Positions 24,014-33,576 are shown, numbered from the stretch's first letter. The stretch: 64,000 nucleotides of DNA from Bog-756 sp963837805 (GCA_963837805.1 CAWIOU010000033.1:248001-312000), one strand, 5' to 3'. Notes: generated from the sequence alone by a model not told the origin. Made by a program: numbers and translations.

Positions 24014-25111
24014 TCAGGCCCTCGGCCGCCGTTTCTCAGGGTCATAGACGGCCAGCGGGGCGACGGTGGCCGGAATGGTGCTGTCCCCGCACTCCACATC
24101 GACGCGCTGACCGTCGACAGCCAGTGGCGTATCGAGGATGGCCAGGGCCAGTGGACCGAAGCGCGGACTGGGAGCCGGACTGGTCAGGGTGCCCACCGGC
24201 TCGCCGTCACGGGTGACCCGGACCCCGTACTCAGGAAGCTCGTCGGTCTCCAGACGGAGCGTCTTGAATCGACGAGGCGGAGCGGTGGCCACCGGGGCGA
24301 GGGCGTCACGGCCGATGAAGTCGACCTTGCCGAGCGCGACCATGGCGTCGAACGAGAGGTCGTAGGGCGTGATCTCGTGGGCGTTGTAGTCGTACTCGAG
24401 CACGACGAGTCCGGCTTCGACCCGAAGCGTCTCGACGATGCCCACGCCGTAGGGCCGAGCCTCGAGTTGCGTTGTCACGACGGCCCAGAGGTCGGCGGCA
24501 TGCTCGGAACGGCAGAACAGCTCGTAGCCGAGCTCCCCCCCGAAACCGGTCCGCGAAACGATGCAGGGCACCCCTCCGACCGTCGTGGGCTCGGGGAGGA
24601 AGCGGAAGTAGCCGAGGGTTGCGATATCGGCCGCGCACCGCGGGGCCAGGGCATCCCGAGCCCGGGGGCCCTGCAGACCGAGGTGGGGCATGGAACGGGT
24701 GATGGCCTCGATCTCCACGTCCATTCCCGCGGTGGCCTCGGCAAAATGCTCCTGGTGATCGGACCCATTGGTCATGACCCAGACCCGGTCCTCGAGACGA
24801 AAGACGGTGCCGTCGTCAATCATGAGGCCGTCGGCGTCGCACAAGGCGCCGTAGCGGACCTGGCCGACGGCCAGACCGAGGATGTTGTTGGAGTGGACCC
24901 GTTGGGCGCCGGCCAAGGCATCGGGGCCGCGGAACTCCCACTTGTTGAGAGGCGAGACATCCCAGACGCCCAGATCCTCGCGCACGGCCCGGTACTCGGC
25001 TGCCTCATCACCGAATCCCTCTCCCCAGAACCACCCTCCCTCCTCCATGAAGGTTCCCCCCATGGCCGCCGCGGGCTCATAGAACGGGCTTCGAATGGAT
25101 TCGGTGGTCAC
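24014..25111 (-). CDS. GcvT-family folate-dependent aminomethyl/methyl transferase
   Basis: A 365-residue protein of the T-protein/DMSP-demethylase/sarcosine-oxidase-like family, which binds tetrahydrofolate and takes up one-carbon units. I chose GTG at 25111, with AAGG eight bases upstream; the longer open frame before it looks non-coding. Matching segments are GVWDVSPLNKWEFRGPDA, RYGALCDADGLMIDDGTV, and GLQGPRARDAL in the folate domain. SRTGFGGELGYELFC and the C-terminal barrel with GTLTSPAPSPRFG also match. No P, H or L protein of the glycine cleavage system is nearby, so a dedicated demethylase is more likely than glycine cleavage. Confidence 0.9.
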   Translation of the reverse strand: MTTESIRSPFYEPAAAMGGTFMEEGGWFWGEGFGDEAAEYRAVREDLGVWDVSPLNKWEFRGPDALAGAQRVHSNNILGLAVGQVRYGALCDADGLMIDDGTVFRLEDRVWVMTNGSDHQEHFAEATAGMDVEIEAITRSMPHLGLQGPRARDALAPRCAADIATLGYFRFLPEPTTVGGVPCIVSRTGFGGELGYELFCRSEHAADLWAVVTTQLEARPYGVGIVETLRVEAGLVVLEYDYNAHEITPYDLSFDAMVALGKVDFIGRDALAPVATAPPRRFKTLRLETDELPEYGVRVTRDGEPVGTLTSPAPSPRFGPLALAILDTPLAVDGQRVDVECGDSTIPATVAPLAVYDPEKRRPRA

Positions 25112-25267
25112 CGCGGCGACCTTAGCAATCGGGCCTCCGGCACGGCCCGGAGCGGGTATCGGCGGTCCGGCCTCTGTTCTGACGAGGGCGACGGTACCTC
25201 CCACTGCGAAACGCCACACCGGTAGGTCGCTTGACAGTCGGGGCCGCCGGGTCTCTAGGCTGAGCGA

Positions 25268-26335
25268 GTGCACAACACACGGCGCCACCGGGTCATTCAA
25301 TGGACGACGGGGAATGTCGGCAAGAGCTCCGTGCAGGCGATCGTTGCGAATCCCGCGCTCGAGCTGGTCGGATGCTACGCATGGTCACCGGAGAAGGTCG
25401 GCCGCGACGTGGGTGAATTGTGCGGAATCGAGCCGCTGGGTATCGCCGCCACCGACGACATCGACGCGCTGCTGGACCTCAAGCCGGACTGCGTGGTCTA
25501 CAACCCGATGTGGCTCGACGTCGGCGAGCTGGTTCGGATCCTGGAGTCGGGGGCGAATGTGGTGGCGACGGCGGCGTTCATCACCGGGCGCAACCAGGGT
25601 GCCGGCCGGGGCCGGATCGTCGAGGCCTGCCATCGGGGCGACTCGACGATGTTCGGCACCGGCATCAGCCCGGGCTTCGCCGAGTTGTTGGCCATCGTGT
25701 CGGCAACGATCTGTGACCGGGTCGACAAGATCACCGTCAACGAAGCCGCGGACACGACGTTCTACGACTCTCCGGCGACCGAGATACCGGTGGGCTTCGG
25801 CAAACCGATTGACGCCCCCGGGCTCCAGGAGATGACGGCAGAGGGAACGGCGGTCTTCGGCGAGGCCGTGGGGATGGTCGCCGACGCGCTCGGAGTCGAG
25901 CTCGACGATGTTCGTTGCGAAGCCGAGTACGCACAGACCACGGCCGACCTCGACCTGGGGTCGTGGACCATCGGGGCCGGATGTGTCGCTGGCGTCGCCG
26001 CCAGCTGGAAAGGAACTCTCGGTGACAAGGTCGTGGTGGAGCTGAACGTGCGGTGGCGAAAGGGCCAGACCCTGGACCCCGACTGGCAGATCGACCAGGA
26101 CGGTTGGGTCATCCAGATCGATGGGCGGCCCACGGTGACAGCCAAGATCGGCTTCCTCCCGCCTCCCGACTTCCAGGCCGAGACGATGGCCGACTTCATG
26201 GTGCTCGGACACATCATGACGGCGGCCCCGCCGATCAACGCCATTCCGGCCGTCGTGGCCGCGGCGCCGGGCATCGTGACCTACAACGATCTGCCCCTCG
26301 TCCTACCCCGGGGTCTGGTGCCGTTCGACCGGTAG
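25268..26335 (+). CDS. DapB-like NAD(P)-dependent amine/imine dehydrogenase
   Basis: A 355-residue Rossmann protein annotated in related genomes as dihydrodipicolinate-reductase-like. It has the N-terminal VIQWTTGNVGKSSVQAI nucleotide motif, VYNPMWLDVGELV, and GTGISPGFAELLAIV. Its length exceeds DapB (about 250) and matches 2,4-diaminopentanoate-dehydrogenase-type proteins. The lysine-pathway DapB Lys/His motif is absent, so lysine synthesis is unlikely. The divergent GcvT-family gene starts 156 bases away. The TetR gene downstream is convergent. Substrate unknown; a ketone or imine in a degradation route is plausible. Confidence 0.85.
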   Translation: MHNTRRHRVIQWTTGNVGKSSVQAIVANPALELVGCYAWSPEKVGRDVGELCGIEPLGIAATDDIDALLDLKPDCVVYNPMWLDVGELVRILESGANVVATAAFITGRNQGAGRGRIVEACHRGDSTMFGTGISPGFAELLAIVSATICDRVDKITVNEAADTTFYDSPATEIPVGFGKPIDAPGLQEMTAEGTAVFGEAVGMVADALGVELDDVRCEAEYAQTTADLDLGSWTIGAGCVAGVAASWKGTLGDKVVVELNVRWRKGQTLDPDWQIDQDGWVIQIDGRPTVTAKIGFLPPPDFQAETMADFMVLGHIMTAAPPINAIPAVVAAAPGIVTYNDLPLVLPRGLVPFDR

Positions 26336-26382
26336 GTCTCGGACGACGTCGGGGTGGGCAGGGCGGTCGCCGCATGGGAGCG

Positions 26383-27015
26383 TCAGTCGACGGTCCCTCT
26401 GTCCAACGCCCAGGTGTCGAGATCCGTGCCGACGCCGCGTTCGAGGACGTCGAGGCCTCGGGAGATTGTGTCGGCCAGATCCCCGCCGTGGACGTACCAG
26501 TGGGTCTGGGCGGCCTGGATGATGCCACCGGCTGCTGCTGCCAGCATGGTGGGCACGAGTCCGTCATCGGGCAGGCCCAGGCGGACGGCCAGGAACTCGG
26601 CCATCACCCGGTGGGTCTTGAGTTGGATCCCCCCGACAACCGCCTTCAGCACGCTCGGTGTGGCTGCGATCACCGTGACCCACCGACGCACCAGCGCCGC
26701 GTCCTCCGCCTCCAGCGCGCTCTCCAGTCCGAGGCGGATGGATCGCAGCGGCGGCTCATCGGGGGGACGCGCCAAGAGCGCAGACCGGAGAGCTTCGCTC
26801 CTCCTGTCGATCTGCACCTGGAACACTTCTTCTTTGGTCGGGAAGTATCGGTAGAAGGTTCGCGCCGAGATATGCGCCTCTGAGGCGATCTGCTCGACGG
26901 AGACGTCGCCGAACCCCCGCTCCTCGAAGAGCCGGAGGGCAACACCCGCCAGCTCCGAGACCATCATCTCCGCCCGTTTCGAGCGCAGCTGGTCAGCCAG
27001 CGACTGGGATTCCAA
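26383..27015 (-). CDS. TetR family transcription regulator
   Basis: A 210-residue TetR protein. DNA-binding domain at residues 15-65: ALRLFEERGFGDVSVEQIASEAHISARTFYRYF, given in parts as RLFEERGFGDVSVEQIA and ISARTFYRYFPTKEEVF. The C-terminal domain is helical (WVTVIAATPSVLKAVVGG) and typical of lipid- or drug-sensing members. The start ATG at 27015 gives MESQSLADQL. It is convergent with the DapB-like gene; its target may be that gene or the divergent operon. Confidence 0.95.
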   Translation of the reverse strand: MESQSLADQLRSKRAEMMVSELAGVALRLFEERGFGDVSVEQIASEAHISARTFYRYFPTKEEVFQVQIDRRSEALRSALLARPPDEPPLRSIRLGLESALEAEDAALVRRWVTVIAATPSVLKAVVGGIQLKTHRVMAEFLAVRLGLPDDGLVPTMLAAAAGGIIQAAQTHWYVHGGDLADTISRGLDVLERGVGTDLDTWALDRGTVD

Positions 27016-27152
27016 CTCCGTCCTCCCTGTGGGCCACCCGGCGGTGGGAATCCGGGGCCGCCTCTTGCTCGGTGATCCTAATGCTCAGCGCGTCTGAACC
27101 TCGATGGCGGGCGGTCCGAACGGACAGGCGCCGGCGGGCGCCTCCCGACTTG

Positions 27153-27971
27153 TCAGTTGGCAGTCAGGACGTCCGAAACGGCGGCCCCACCAATGGGCGC
27201 CGGCGCCCAATCCGGGTCGAGCTCGAAGAACTGTTGGGACAATGCATCGAGGGCGAGGCCGAAGAGCGTCCACTCCTGTTCCTCACCGTTGGGACCGGTG
27301 GGCCGCACGATGCCCCTCATCTGCGCGGCGTCGACCCGGTCCCGGAGGACGCAGCCTTCGGCCAGTGCCGCCACCGCAATGGTGAATTGGCGGACGGTGA
27401 GACGAGGGCGGACCCGGTAGCCGACGAAGTCCAGCCCGCCTTGGTAGATCTGTTCCATGCGTTCGGTCACGGCCCGGTACGCCTGCTCGAGGGCCAGCTC
27501 GATCCGACGCTTCCGTTCAGGCGACGACCCGACTGCCGTCATGGCCCAGATCCCGATCCAAAGTAACCAGTCCGTCGACCCGGCGAGGGCTCGTGTGTTG
27601 GCCGCGGCCGACAGCCGTGCGATTTCACGCATGGTCCACGTTCGCGATTCCTCAGAATACGGATCCATGGCCAAGAGCACCGACTCGAGTCCGTCCACCG
27701 TCTGAGCGATCTCGGACGAGCTGTCATCTGCCGCGATACTCGCCAACACGTCGGTCTGGTATTCGGATTGGTTCTCCCAGACCCGGCCGATGAGCGAGGC
27801 ATTCGTGACCCGGATGCCGGTATCGGCCTCAACCCGGTCACTGACCCGTTTGAAGGTCAAGGCTTCGCCACCACCACCCAGTCCTTCTTCGCGCAAGATG
27901 GTTCTGCCGGTCTCGATGAACAAGACGTGGAGGTCGTCTCGGCTCAGCTTCGGGCGACGGGTGTGGGCCAT
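27153..27971 (-). CDS. TetR-like regulator, paralog 2 of a three-member local family
   Basis: A 272-residue close relative of the 16.8 kb gene. Shared features are LREEGLGGGGEALTFKRVSDRVEADTG (in parts: LREEGL, EALTFKRV, RVEADTG), IGRVWENQSEYQTDVLASIA, and the C-terminal RQFTIAVAALAEGCVLRDRVD and RPTGPNGEEQEWTLFG. The ATG at 27971 is favoured over one 30 bases upstream because paralogs begin at the matching point. A perfect inverted repeat, CCGGCCT and AGGCCGG around three bases, lies at 27991-28007 just upstream and may be its operator, though GC-rich palindromes arise easily here. Confidence 0.85.
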   Translation of the reverse strand: MAHTRRPKLSRDDLHVLFIETGRTILREEGLGGGGEALTFKRVSDRVEADTGIRVTNASLIGRVWENQSEYQTDVLASIAADDSSSEIAQTVDGLESVLLAMDPYSEESRTWTMREIARLSAAANTRALAGSTDWLLWIGIWAMTAVGSSPERKRRIELALEQAYRAVTERMEQIYQGGLDFVGYRVRPRLTVRQFTIAVAALAEGCVLRDRVDAAQMRGIVRPTGPNGEEQEWTLFGLALDALSQQFFELDPDWAPAPIGGAAVSDVLTAN

Positions 27972-27990
27972 CAGGAACTCGACGCGTGAG

Positions 27991-28007
27991 CCGGCCTCCA
28001 AGGCCGG
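27991..28007. promoter_or_regulatory. Inverted repeat upstream of TetR paralog 2
   Basis: Arms CCGGCCT and AGGCCGG flank a 3-base centre, 20 bases before the TetR start at 27971. The spacing suits an autoregulatory operator; in a genome this GC-rich the repeat could be chance. Confidence 0.35.
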
Positions 28008-28107
28008 AAACGTCGAACCCCCTCCCCCGCTGCAGCCACGACGTTCATCCTAACCGGCTCATGTGCAGGAGATCCCAGAGCGTCCGAGCACCCTCCGGCC
28101 AGTCGGG

Positions 28108-29622
28108 TCACCCGGTGGGCAGCGGCTCCCACGGCCCGACGCTGACCCAGCATGTTGCCGGGGGAGGCTTGCCGGCACCCGACTTGCACAATGGAGACGG
28201 CGGCGAGTTCACGCGCAGTTTCACCACGTGGTACTTGGTCGGACCGTAGCGCTTGTCCGGGCCGTAGCTCAGGACAGGAGACCACGTGCCCGGAAAGTTC
28301 TTGATCTCGGACATCGCCGTCACAAAAGAGCGCCGGTTGAGGTCCGGCCCGGCCCTGGTCGCTGCCGTGTCGAACAACGCGATGGCCTGGCACCATCCGA
28401 CGACAGGCCCCTGTTCCTCGATGAAATCGTTCATGTTCCCGGGGGGCACCTGGGGATAGACCTTGTGCCAGACCTCCCAGCACTTGCGCACGCCGGGGTC
28501 GTAGCCGCCCTGGCTCTCGGGGCGGGGATCATCGATCCCACCCAGCGTCTCGGTGGTCACCCCCTCCTGGCCGTTGAGCGCCTTGGCGTAGGGCACGGGG
28601 ATGAGCCCGAGCGACGAGAGGATGCTCGACTCGTAATCGCTGAGGAGCAGCTTTGGGAACCACTGTTGGGCGGTCTCGGCCTGGAGCACCGGGAAGAACA
28701 CGTTGAAGGGGATGAGGGGGATGACCGACGTGACGCCGTCGCTTCGGAGCTGCTGGATGACGAGAGGGGCTTGGGCGTCGGTGGTGGCCGTATCGTTGGG
28801 GTCGGCGTCGATGGTCTTCACGATCGGGGTGATGCCGGCCCGTTGCAGGTCCGGCAGGAGATAGCTGTTGAGGGCGGCCTGGTCCGAGGCCCGGTTGCCG
28901 GCGATGATGCCCACCTTGACGGACCCACCGATCAGCCGGGAGCTGAGCCCCCAGTTGACGACCGCTTGGAGGATGGTCGCCTGGTCCGGACCGATCCACC
29001 ACAGGTAGGGCGAGCCCTCATTGGTCCAATCGGTGACGGTTGTCCAGGCGGCGAGGAGGGGGGTGTGGCCCTCCTGGGCAACGCAGAGCTGGTCGTCCCC
29101 GGTCCAGGCCCCGAGCCCGTCGATTACGGCGAAGACGGGCGGGGACCCTTCGGTCCAGGTCTTGCACAGCGCTCGCATCTCGGTCTCGTCGGTCGGATCG
29201 AAGCCGGAGATGATCGGGTTGATCCTGCGGCCGTGGATTCCGCCGGCATCATTGATCTGCTTGACGAAGAGCTGGATGGCCTTTGTCTGCTCCCCGTACT
29301 CCGCGTCCTCGGCAAAGCCCTCCCGGCCAGCCAGCGAATTGAGCGAGACCACCGGGAAGACGACGTTGATGCTGTTGTCGGTGACCCCGCGGCTGGAGGT
29401 GCTGGCCGTGCTCACCGGGGACGGCGACGCGGCGGTTGTGGGGCCGGTCGATGCGGTGGTCGACGGGGTTGTGGAAGGAGCGCTCGCCGTACAGGCGGCG
29501 GTGCCCACGAGGACCAACCCGGCCACCGTCAACATCCGGATCCGCCGGGATCGCGGCTGCTCGAGGTCAGCCCGTTGACCCGCCGGTCCTCCCAGCGGAC
29601 GCGGGTAACGCAACCAGCCCAT
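28108..29622 (-). CDS. Branched-chain amino acid-type ABC substrate-binding lipoprotein
   Basis: A 504-residue solute receptor. The ATG at 29622 sits seven bases after AAGGAG; one at 29628 is too close to it. The signal has a basic stretch (RSRRIR) then a hydrophobic helix and lipobox VGTAAC, followed by an S/T/P-rich linker. The two-lobed periplasmic binding fold of the LivJ/AmiC type is recognisable in AIQLFVKQINDAGGIHGRRI near residue 130. VKVGIIAGN lies in the second lobe and FVTAMSEIKNFPGTWSP near the end. It is unusually long for this family, and no permease or ATPase genes are adjacent, so it may feed a distant transporter or act as a sensor. Confidence 0.9.
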   Translation of the reverse strand: MGWLRYPRPLGGPAGQRADLEQPRSRRIRMLTVAGLVLVGTAACTASAPSTTPSTTASTGPTTAASPSPVSTASTSSRGVTDNSINVVFPVVSLNSLAGREGFAEDAEYGEQTKAIQLFVKQINDAGGIHGRRINPIISGFDPTDETEMRALCKTWTEGSPPVFAVIDGLGAWTGDDQLCVAQEGHTPLLAAWTTVTDWTNEGSPYLWWIGPDQATILQAVVNWGLSSRLIGGSVKVGIIAGNRASDQAALNSYLLPDLQRAGITPIVKTIDADPNDTATTDAQAPLVIQQLRSDGVTSVIPLIPFNVFFPVLQAETAQQWFPKLLLSDYESSILSSLGLIPVPYAKALNGQEGVTTETLGGIDDPRPESQGGYDPGVRKCWEVWHKVYPQVPPGNMNDFIEEQGPVVGWCQAIALFDTAATRAGPDLNRRSFVTAMSEIKNFPGTWSPVLSYGPDKRYGPTKYHVVKLRVNSPPSPLCKSGAGKPPPATCWVSVGPWEPLPTG

Positions 29623-29916
29623 ACGCATGCTCCTTGTCACCTTCTCGAGTCCATCCCCCGAGCCCCACCGTTGTGCCCACCAGTGTGGCCCCGAAAGCCA
29701 CCGGCGATCCATGGCCGCCGTTCCGGTGCCTGAGCCTCAAGAAGTACCAGTTCAGCGGGGTGGACAGCGTTCGCGGAGGCATCCGGGGCCGAGGCCGCGC
29801 CGAGCCAGCCCGATCAGGTCCGATCACACAATGTTTACCTGGTTGTTGCACGGCGTTCACTTTCAGACAACGCTCGGGAAGGTATCGGGCCATTCGACGA
29901 GAGAGAGCGGAGTGCG
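29623..29916. promoter_or_regulatory. Divergent promoter region between binding lipoprotein and phospholipase genes
   Basis: 294 bases with no gene. A relatively AT-rich patch near 29828-29850 (containing TGTTTACCTGG) is the best place for a promoter of the rightward gene. No convincing operator was seen. Confidence 0.35.
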
Positions 29917-31479
29917 ATGGGAAGATCCTCAACCGGGGACGCAGGACCTTCATTCAACCGCCGTCTCTTTCTCGAAGGAGCGCTGGCCGCCGGTGCCGGA
30001 GCGATTGCCGCCGGATGCGGATCGTCAGCCACGGTAACCAAAGCGTCCACCACGGACCCTGCCGGATCCGACCTGGGAGCTATCGAACACGTGGTCTTTC
30101 TCATGCAGGAAAACCGCTCGTTCGACCACTACTTCGGCTCGTACAAGGGAGTGCGGGGATTCGACGATCACCCGAAGGGCAACCTCGGAGCCTTCTCCCA
30201 ACCGCTGGCGGCCAACACCGAGCGGCCACCCATCGGCAGGCAACTTCCCTTCCATCTGGACACGACAACCGGGCTCGGTGAATGCACCCACGACTTGAAC
30301 CACAGCTGGTTGCCGCAGCACCTCTGCCGCAATGGCGGCACCATGGACGCCTTCGTCCGTACACACACGTCCACTCAGTTCGAGGGCCCCGGTTACGGCC
30401 TTCTGACCATGGGTTACCACACCCGGGCGGATCTTCCATTTCACTACGCACTGGCCGATGCCTTCACACTTTGCGATGGCTACCACTGTTCGATCATGGG
30501 TCCGACCCACCCCAACCGTTTGATGGCGATGTCCGGCACCATCGACCCGGGTGGGGGCCACGGCGGTCCCGTACTCATCACCAACCCATCACCGGACGCC
30601 CGGTTCAGTGTCAACTGGACGACGGTGCCTGAGCTCTTGGAGGACGCGGGAGTCTCGTGGAAGACCTACACGCCACCCGGCTCTGCCTACCGGATCGACA
30701 ACCCGGAGTTAATGCTCGTCTCCGATGCCATCCTCCCGTACTTCTCGCAATACTCCAGTCCCTCCTCGGCCCTCTACCAGAAGGCATTTGTCCCGACATT
30801 CCCTGACGAGTTCGCTCACGACGTCCGATCGGGGACGTTGCCGAGCGTGTCGTGGATAATTCCTCCCCTCGGGTATGACGAACATCCACCTTCCCCTCCG
30901 AGCCTGGGAGCCTGGTTCATCGATCAGGTCCTCCAGACACTGATCTCCAATGCCGACACGTGGTCGAAGACGGTCCTGTTCATCATGTACGACGAGAACG
31001 ACGGGTTCTTCGATCATGTGCCTCCACCGGTGGCGCCGGAAGGAACCCCAGGCGAATACGTCACTGTCGATCCGCTGCCGGCTACGGCCAACGGTGTTGC
31101 CGGCCCGCTGGGGCTCGGGTTCCGGGTGCCGATGCTGGTGGTGTCGCCCTTCAGCCGAGGTGGCTATGTGACCTCCCAGGTGTTTGACCACACATCCCAG
31201 GTCCGCTTTCTGGAGGAGCGGTTCGGCATACACGCTTCCAGCATCTCCGCTTGGCGCAGAAGGACGGTGGGGGACCTGACCGGCACCTTGCGCTTGGGAT
31301 CAGCCGACACGGCGGTCCCCGTACTTCCCTCGACATCGCAGGACACGATGCGCGAGGTGATGGAGATCGGATGCACGACCGAGGACATCTACGAGGTCGC
31401 CGACAACCAGCCGCCCTACCCTCTTCCCGCCGTTCAGGTCATGCCCACCCAGGAGTCCGGAGCCGTCAAACGAATGTAG
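29917..31479 (+). CDS. Phospholipase C / acid phosphatase family phosphoesterase, Tat-exported
   Basis: A 520-residue secreted phosphoesterase. The N-terminus has the twin-arginine motif NRRLFLEGALAAGAGA, ending in a lipobox-like AAGC, so the enzyme may be lipid-anchored after folding in the cytoplasm. The catalytic family is clear from IEHVVFLMQENRSFDHYFG, the metal-binding TMGYHTRADLPFHYALAD segment, and IMYDENDGFFDHVPPPV. VSPFSRGGYV and FDHTSQVRFLEERFG near the C-terminus also fit. It belongs to the PLC/AcpA group and hydrolyses phosphate esters, possibly phospholipids. The gene stands alone, divergent from the binding lipoprotein. Confidence 0.93.
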   Translation: MGRSSTGDAGPSFNRRLFLEGALAAGAGAIAAGCGSSATVTKASTTDPAGSDLGAIEHVVFLMQENRSFDHYFGSYKGVRGFDDHPKGNLGAFSQPLAANTERPPIGRQLPFHLDTTTGLGECTHDLNHSWLPQHLCRNGGTMDAFVRTHTSTQFEGPGYGLLTMGYHTRADLPFHYALADAFTLCDGYHCSIMGPTHPNRLMAMSGTIDPGGGHGGPVLITNPSPDARFSVNWTTVPELLEDAGVSWKTYTPPGSAYRIDNPELMLVSDAILPYFSQYSSPSSALYQKAFVPTFPDEFAHDVRSGTLPSVSWIIPPLGYDEHPPSPPSLGAWFIDQVLQTLISNADTWSKTVLFIMYDENDGFFDHVPPPVAPEGTPGEYVTVDPLPATANGVAGPLGLGFRVPMLVVSPFSRGGYVTSQVFDHTSQVRFLEERFGIHASSISAWRRRTVGDLTGTLRLGSADTAVPVLPSTSQDTMREVMEIGCTTEDIYEVADNQPPYPLPAVQVMPTQESGAVKRM

Positions 31480-31649
31480 GGGACGGTGCCGCGGGCAGAA
31501 CCGACCCGGCGATCCTGCTCCGCCCTGTCGAGGGTCATTCGACAACGAGGTAGCGTTCCCCTTTGCCGACGATCTGGAGGCATTCGGGATCGGGTATGCA
31601 ACGCTGACGCCGCTCTACCCACCCTCGGGGTAGGACGTTGTCGGTGGGT

Positions 31650-32240
31650 TCAGTCCGACAGTCGCACCCCGTGGTACAGCGCCAGGTGGGCCGGGTTCAC
31701 CGCATACGGTGAGCGATCGGCGATCAGGCCCGCTCGCTCCAGTGCTCGGCAGCTGGCCGTCGAGCAGACCATCCGATCGCCCCATCCCGCGGTGAACTCG
31801 AACCCGGTCATGCCGTTGAACGCGTCAGCCAGGATTTGGAAGAACCCGTAGCCCAACCCGACGGCGTTCTTGGCGAACCTGGCTACCTCGTCGCGTTGCG
31901 AATCGGTGACCTCCGGATAGTGCACCACAGCGAACCTGACACCCCCGAGGTCGGCCAGGGGTGTCTCGACATCGCCCATGGGCCCCTCTTGGGAAACGAT
32001 GGCGTTGGCTCCACCTTCAAGGATGATGGCGGCGTGATTGCACCAGCAGTACTCGGAAGCCACCCGCAGACGCTGAACCTGTCGGATGGCCTCGGCCATG
32101 GCGCCTTCGTGTCGGACCAGCACGAGATCGCCCCGCACCGAATCCGTACACGACTGACCCGAATTGAACACCCGGTAGGCGCTCGCCGGCACGTAGGATT
32201 TTCGGACCACCTTCACCACCTCCGGCTGCGATTCAATCAC
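31650..32240 (-). CDS. YiiX/YebB-like permuted NlpC/P60 cysteine hydrolase
   Basis: A 196-residue papain-fold protein in which the catalytic order is permuted. The first strand GDLVLVRHEG is followed by the His-bearing NHAAIILEGG, then VHYPEVTDSQRDEVARFA. The nucleophile region is MVCSTASCRALERAGLI, with Cys at the start of a helix. Members of this group are lipid or peptide hydrolases, several acting at membranes. No signal peptide is visible. Catalytic Cys and His are assigned by pattern and not confirmed. It is divergent from the copper monooxygenase gene. Confidence 0.78.
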   Translation of the reverse strand: MIESQPEVVKVVRKSYVPASAYRVFNSGQSCTDSVRGDLVLVRHEGAMAEAIRQVQRLRVASEYCWCNHAAIILEGGANAIVSQEGPMGDVETPLADLGGVRFAVVHYPEVTDSQRDEVARFAKNAVGLGYGFFQILADAFNGMTGFEFTAGWGDRMVCSTASCRALERAGLIADRSPYAVNPAHLALYHGVRLSD

Positions 32241-32391
32241 TGTCCCACGAGCTCATCCGGGACCGGTCCGGCCGTTTGCCGATCCGAGATCGCCGCGCCC
32301 GGATCCGGCCCTGACGACTCGCCGGCCGGCGTGACGAAGTGAACTCCGATGGCCCGGGCCGACGGTTCTGCGGGGTGATAACTTAGCTGGG

Positions 32392-33531
32392 GTGCGGGCT
32401 TCACGAACAGCGATTCTTCTCGCTGCGGTGGTGCTGGTCATCGCTGGTCTACTGATATCGAGAGCGGCGATGAGTGCTTCTGCCGCCTCGAGTTCGGGCG
32501 GGTCGGTCAGGACCATCTCCTTGACGATGGCTCACCCCTACAAGCCGCACGCGTCCCCGGGCTCGACCGATGACTACCACTGCACGTTGGTCAACCCTCA
32601 TGTGGCCCGGAAGTCGTACATCGTCTCCAGCCAGTTCGTCGCCGGGAGTGCTGAGGTCCACCACGCCGCGCTCTTCCTCGTTCTCCCGTCGATGGCGGCA
32701 ACGGTGGAACGTGACAATCAGGGGGGAAGGGGGTGGACGTGCTTCGGGGAACCCCTTCCCGATTCAGCCCTGGTCGGACTCTCGGGGGTGCCTCTGCTCA
32801 CCTTCTGGGCCCCGGGCTCGGGGGCGGACGACCTGCCCAAGGGGACCGGGGTGACTCTTCCTGCCGGGAGCCTGGTGATCATGCAGGTCCACTACAACCT
32901 GCTCGTCGGCGACAAGCCGGTGAAGAACTCGCTGGTACTCCACACGGTGCCCGCATCGACGCCGCTTCTGCCTCTCCACCTCGACCTGATGCTCGCACCA
33001 CCGAACATCCCCTGCCCGACCGGCGTCACCGGCCCGCTGTGCAACCGCACCGCCTCGCTGGCCAACCTGGGCCAGCGATTCGGCCAGTCGGCAGTCGAAG
33101 AGGTGAACGGCATCGAAGCGCTGTGTGGGGAGCATCCCTCCGATCCGCCTGAGGGGAACGCAGCCTCGTGCACGTCGTCGATCGACAACAGCGGCTACAT
33201 CGTCAGGGTGTATGCACACATGCACCTCCTCGGTTCCGGATTCACCATGGTGCTCAACCCGGGGACACCGCAGGCCAAGACCGTGCTCAATGTGCCCAAC
33301 TACGATTTCCATGACCAGCGGTCCTACAACCTGAGCACCCCCATACCCGTCAAGGCCGGTGAACCGGTGAAGGTGACCTGCACCTACGACCCGACGCTGG
33401 CCCAGGAACTGCCAATCCTGCGCAAGGCCCCCGCACATTTCGTGACCTGGGGCGACGGTTCGACTGACGAGATGTGCATCGGACTGGCCTGGACCTCGGG
33501 CGCCCTCCCAAACCCACGCGATTCCCTGTAG
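32392..33531 (+). CDS. Copper type II ascorbate-dependent monooxygenase family protein (PHM/DBH-like), secreted
   Basis: A 379-residue exported protein. Residues 7-30 form a signal/membrane anchor. The body matches the two-domain peptidylglycine alpha-hydroxylating / dopamine beta-monooxygenase fold. By order and spacing, all six copper ligands are present: H90 and H91 (EVHHAALF) and H167 (MQVHYN) for the CuH site; H276 and H278 (YAHMHLLG) and M361 (STDEMCIG) for CuM. DDYHCTLVN near residue 60 mirrors the YxC strand of the animal enzymes. It would hydroxylate a substrate outside the membrane using O2 and an electron donor. The bacterial substrate is unknown. It is divergent from the YiiX-like gene. 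Confidence 0.85.
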   Translation: MRASRTAILLAAVVLVIAGLLISRAAMSASAASSSGGSVRTISLTMAHPYKPHASPGSTDDYHCTLVNPHVARKSYIVSSQFVAGSAEVHHAALFLVLPSMAATVERDNQGGRGWTCFGEPLPDSALVGLSGVPLLTFWAPGSGADDLPKGTGVTLPAGSLVIMQVHYNLLVGDKPVKNSLVLHTVPASTPLLPLHLDLMLAPPNIPCPTGVTGPLCNRTASLANLGQRFGQSAVEEVNGIEALCGEHPSDPPEGNAASCTSSIDNSGYIVRVYAHMHLLGSGFTMVLNPGTPQAKTVLNVPNYDFHDQRSYNLSTPIPVKAGEPVKVTCTYDPTLAQELPILRKAPAHFVTWGDGSTDEMCIGLAWTSGALPNPRDSL

Positions 33532-33576
33532 CCCGGGGCGGTCCCGGTCTGCCGGGGTGCGAAATCCTTCTCGCCG

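Noticed and set aside
24014..25111. Glycine cleavage T protein (gcvT)
   Set aside because: No gcvH or gcvP nearby, and the neighbourhood is catabolic; a stand-alone demethylase of the family is more likely.
25268..26335. Lysine-pathway dihydrodipicolinate reductase (dapB)
   Set aside because: Protein is about 100 residues too long and lacks the DapB substrate motif; only the nucleotide-binding fold is shared.
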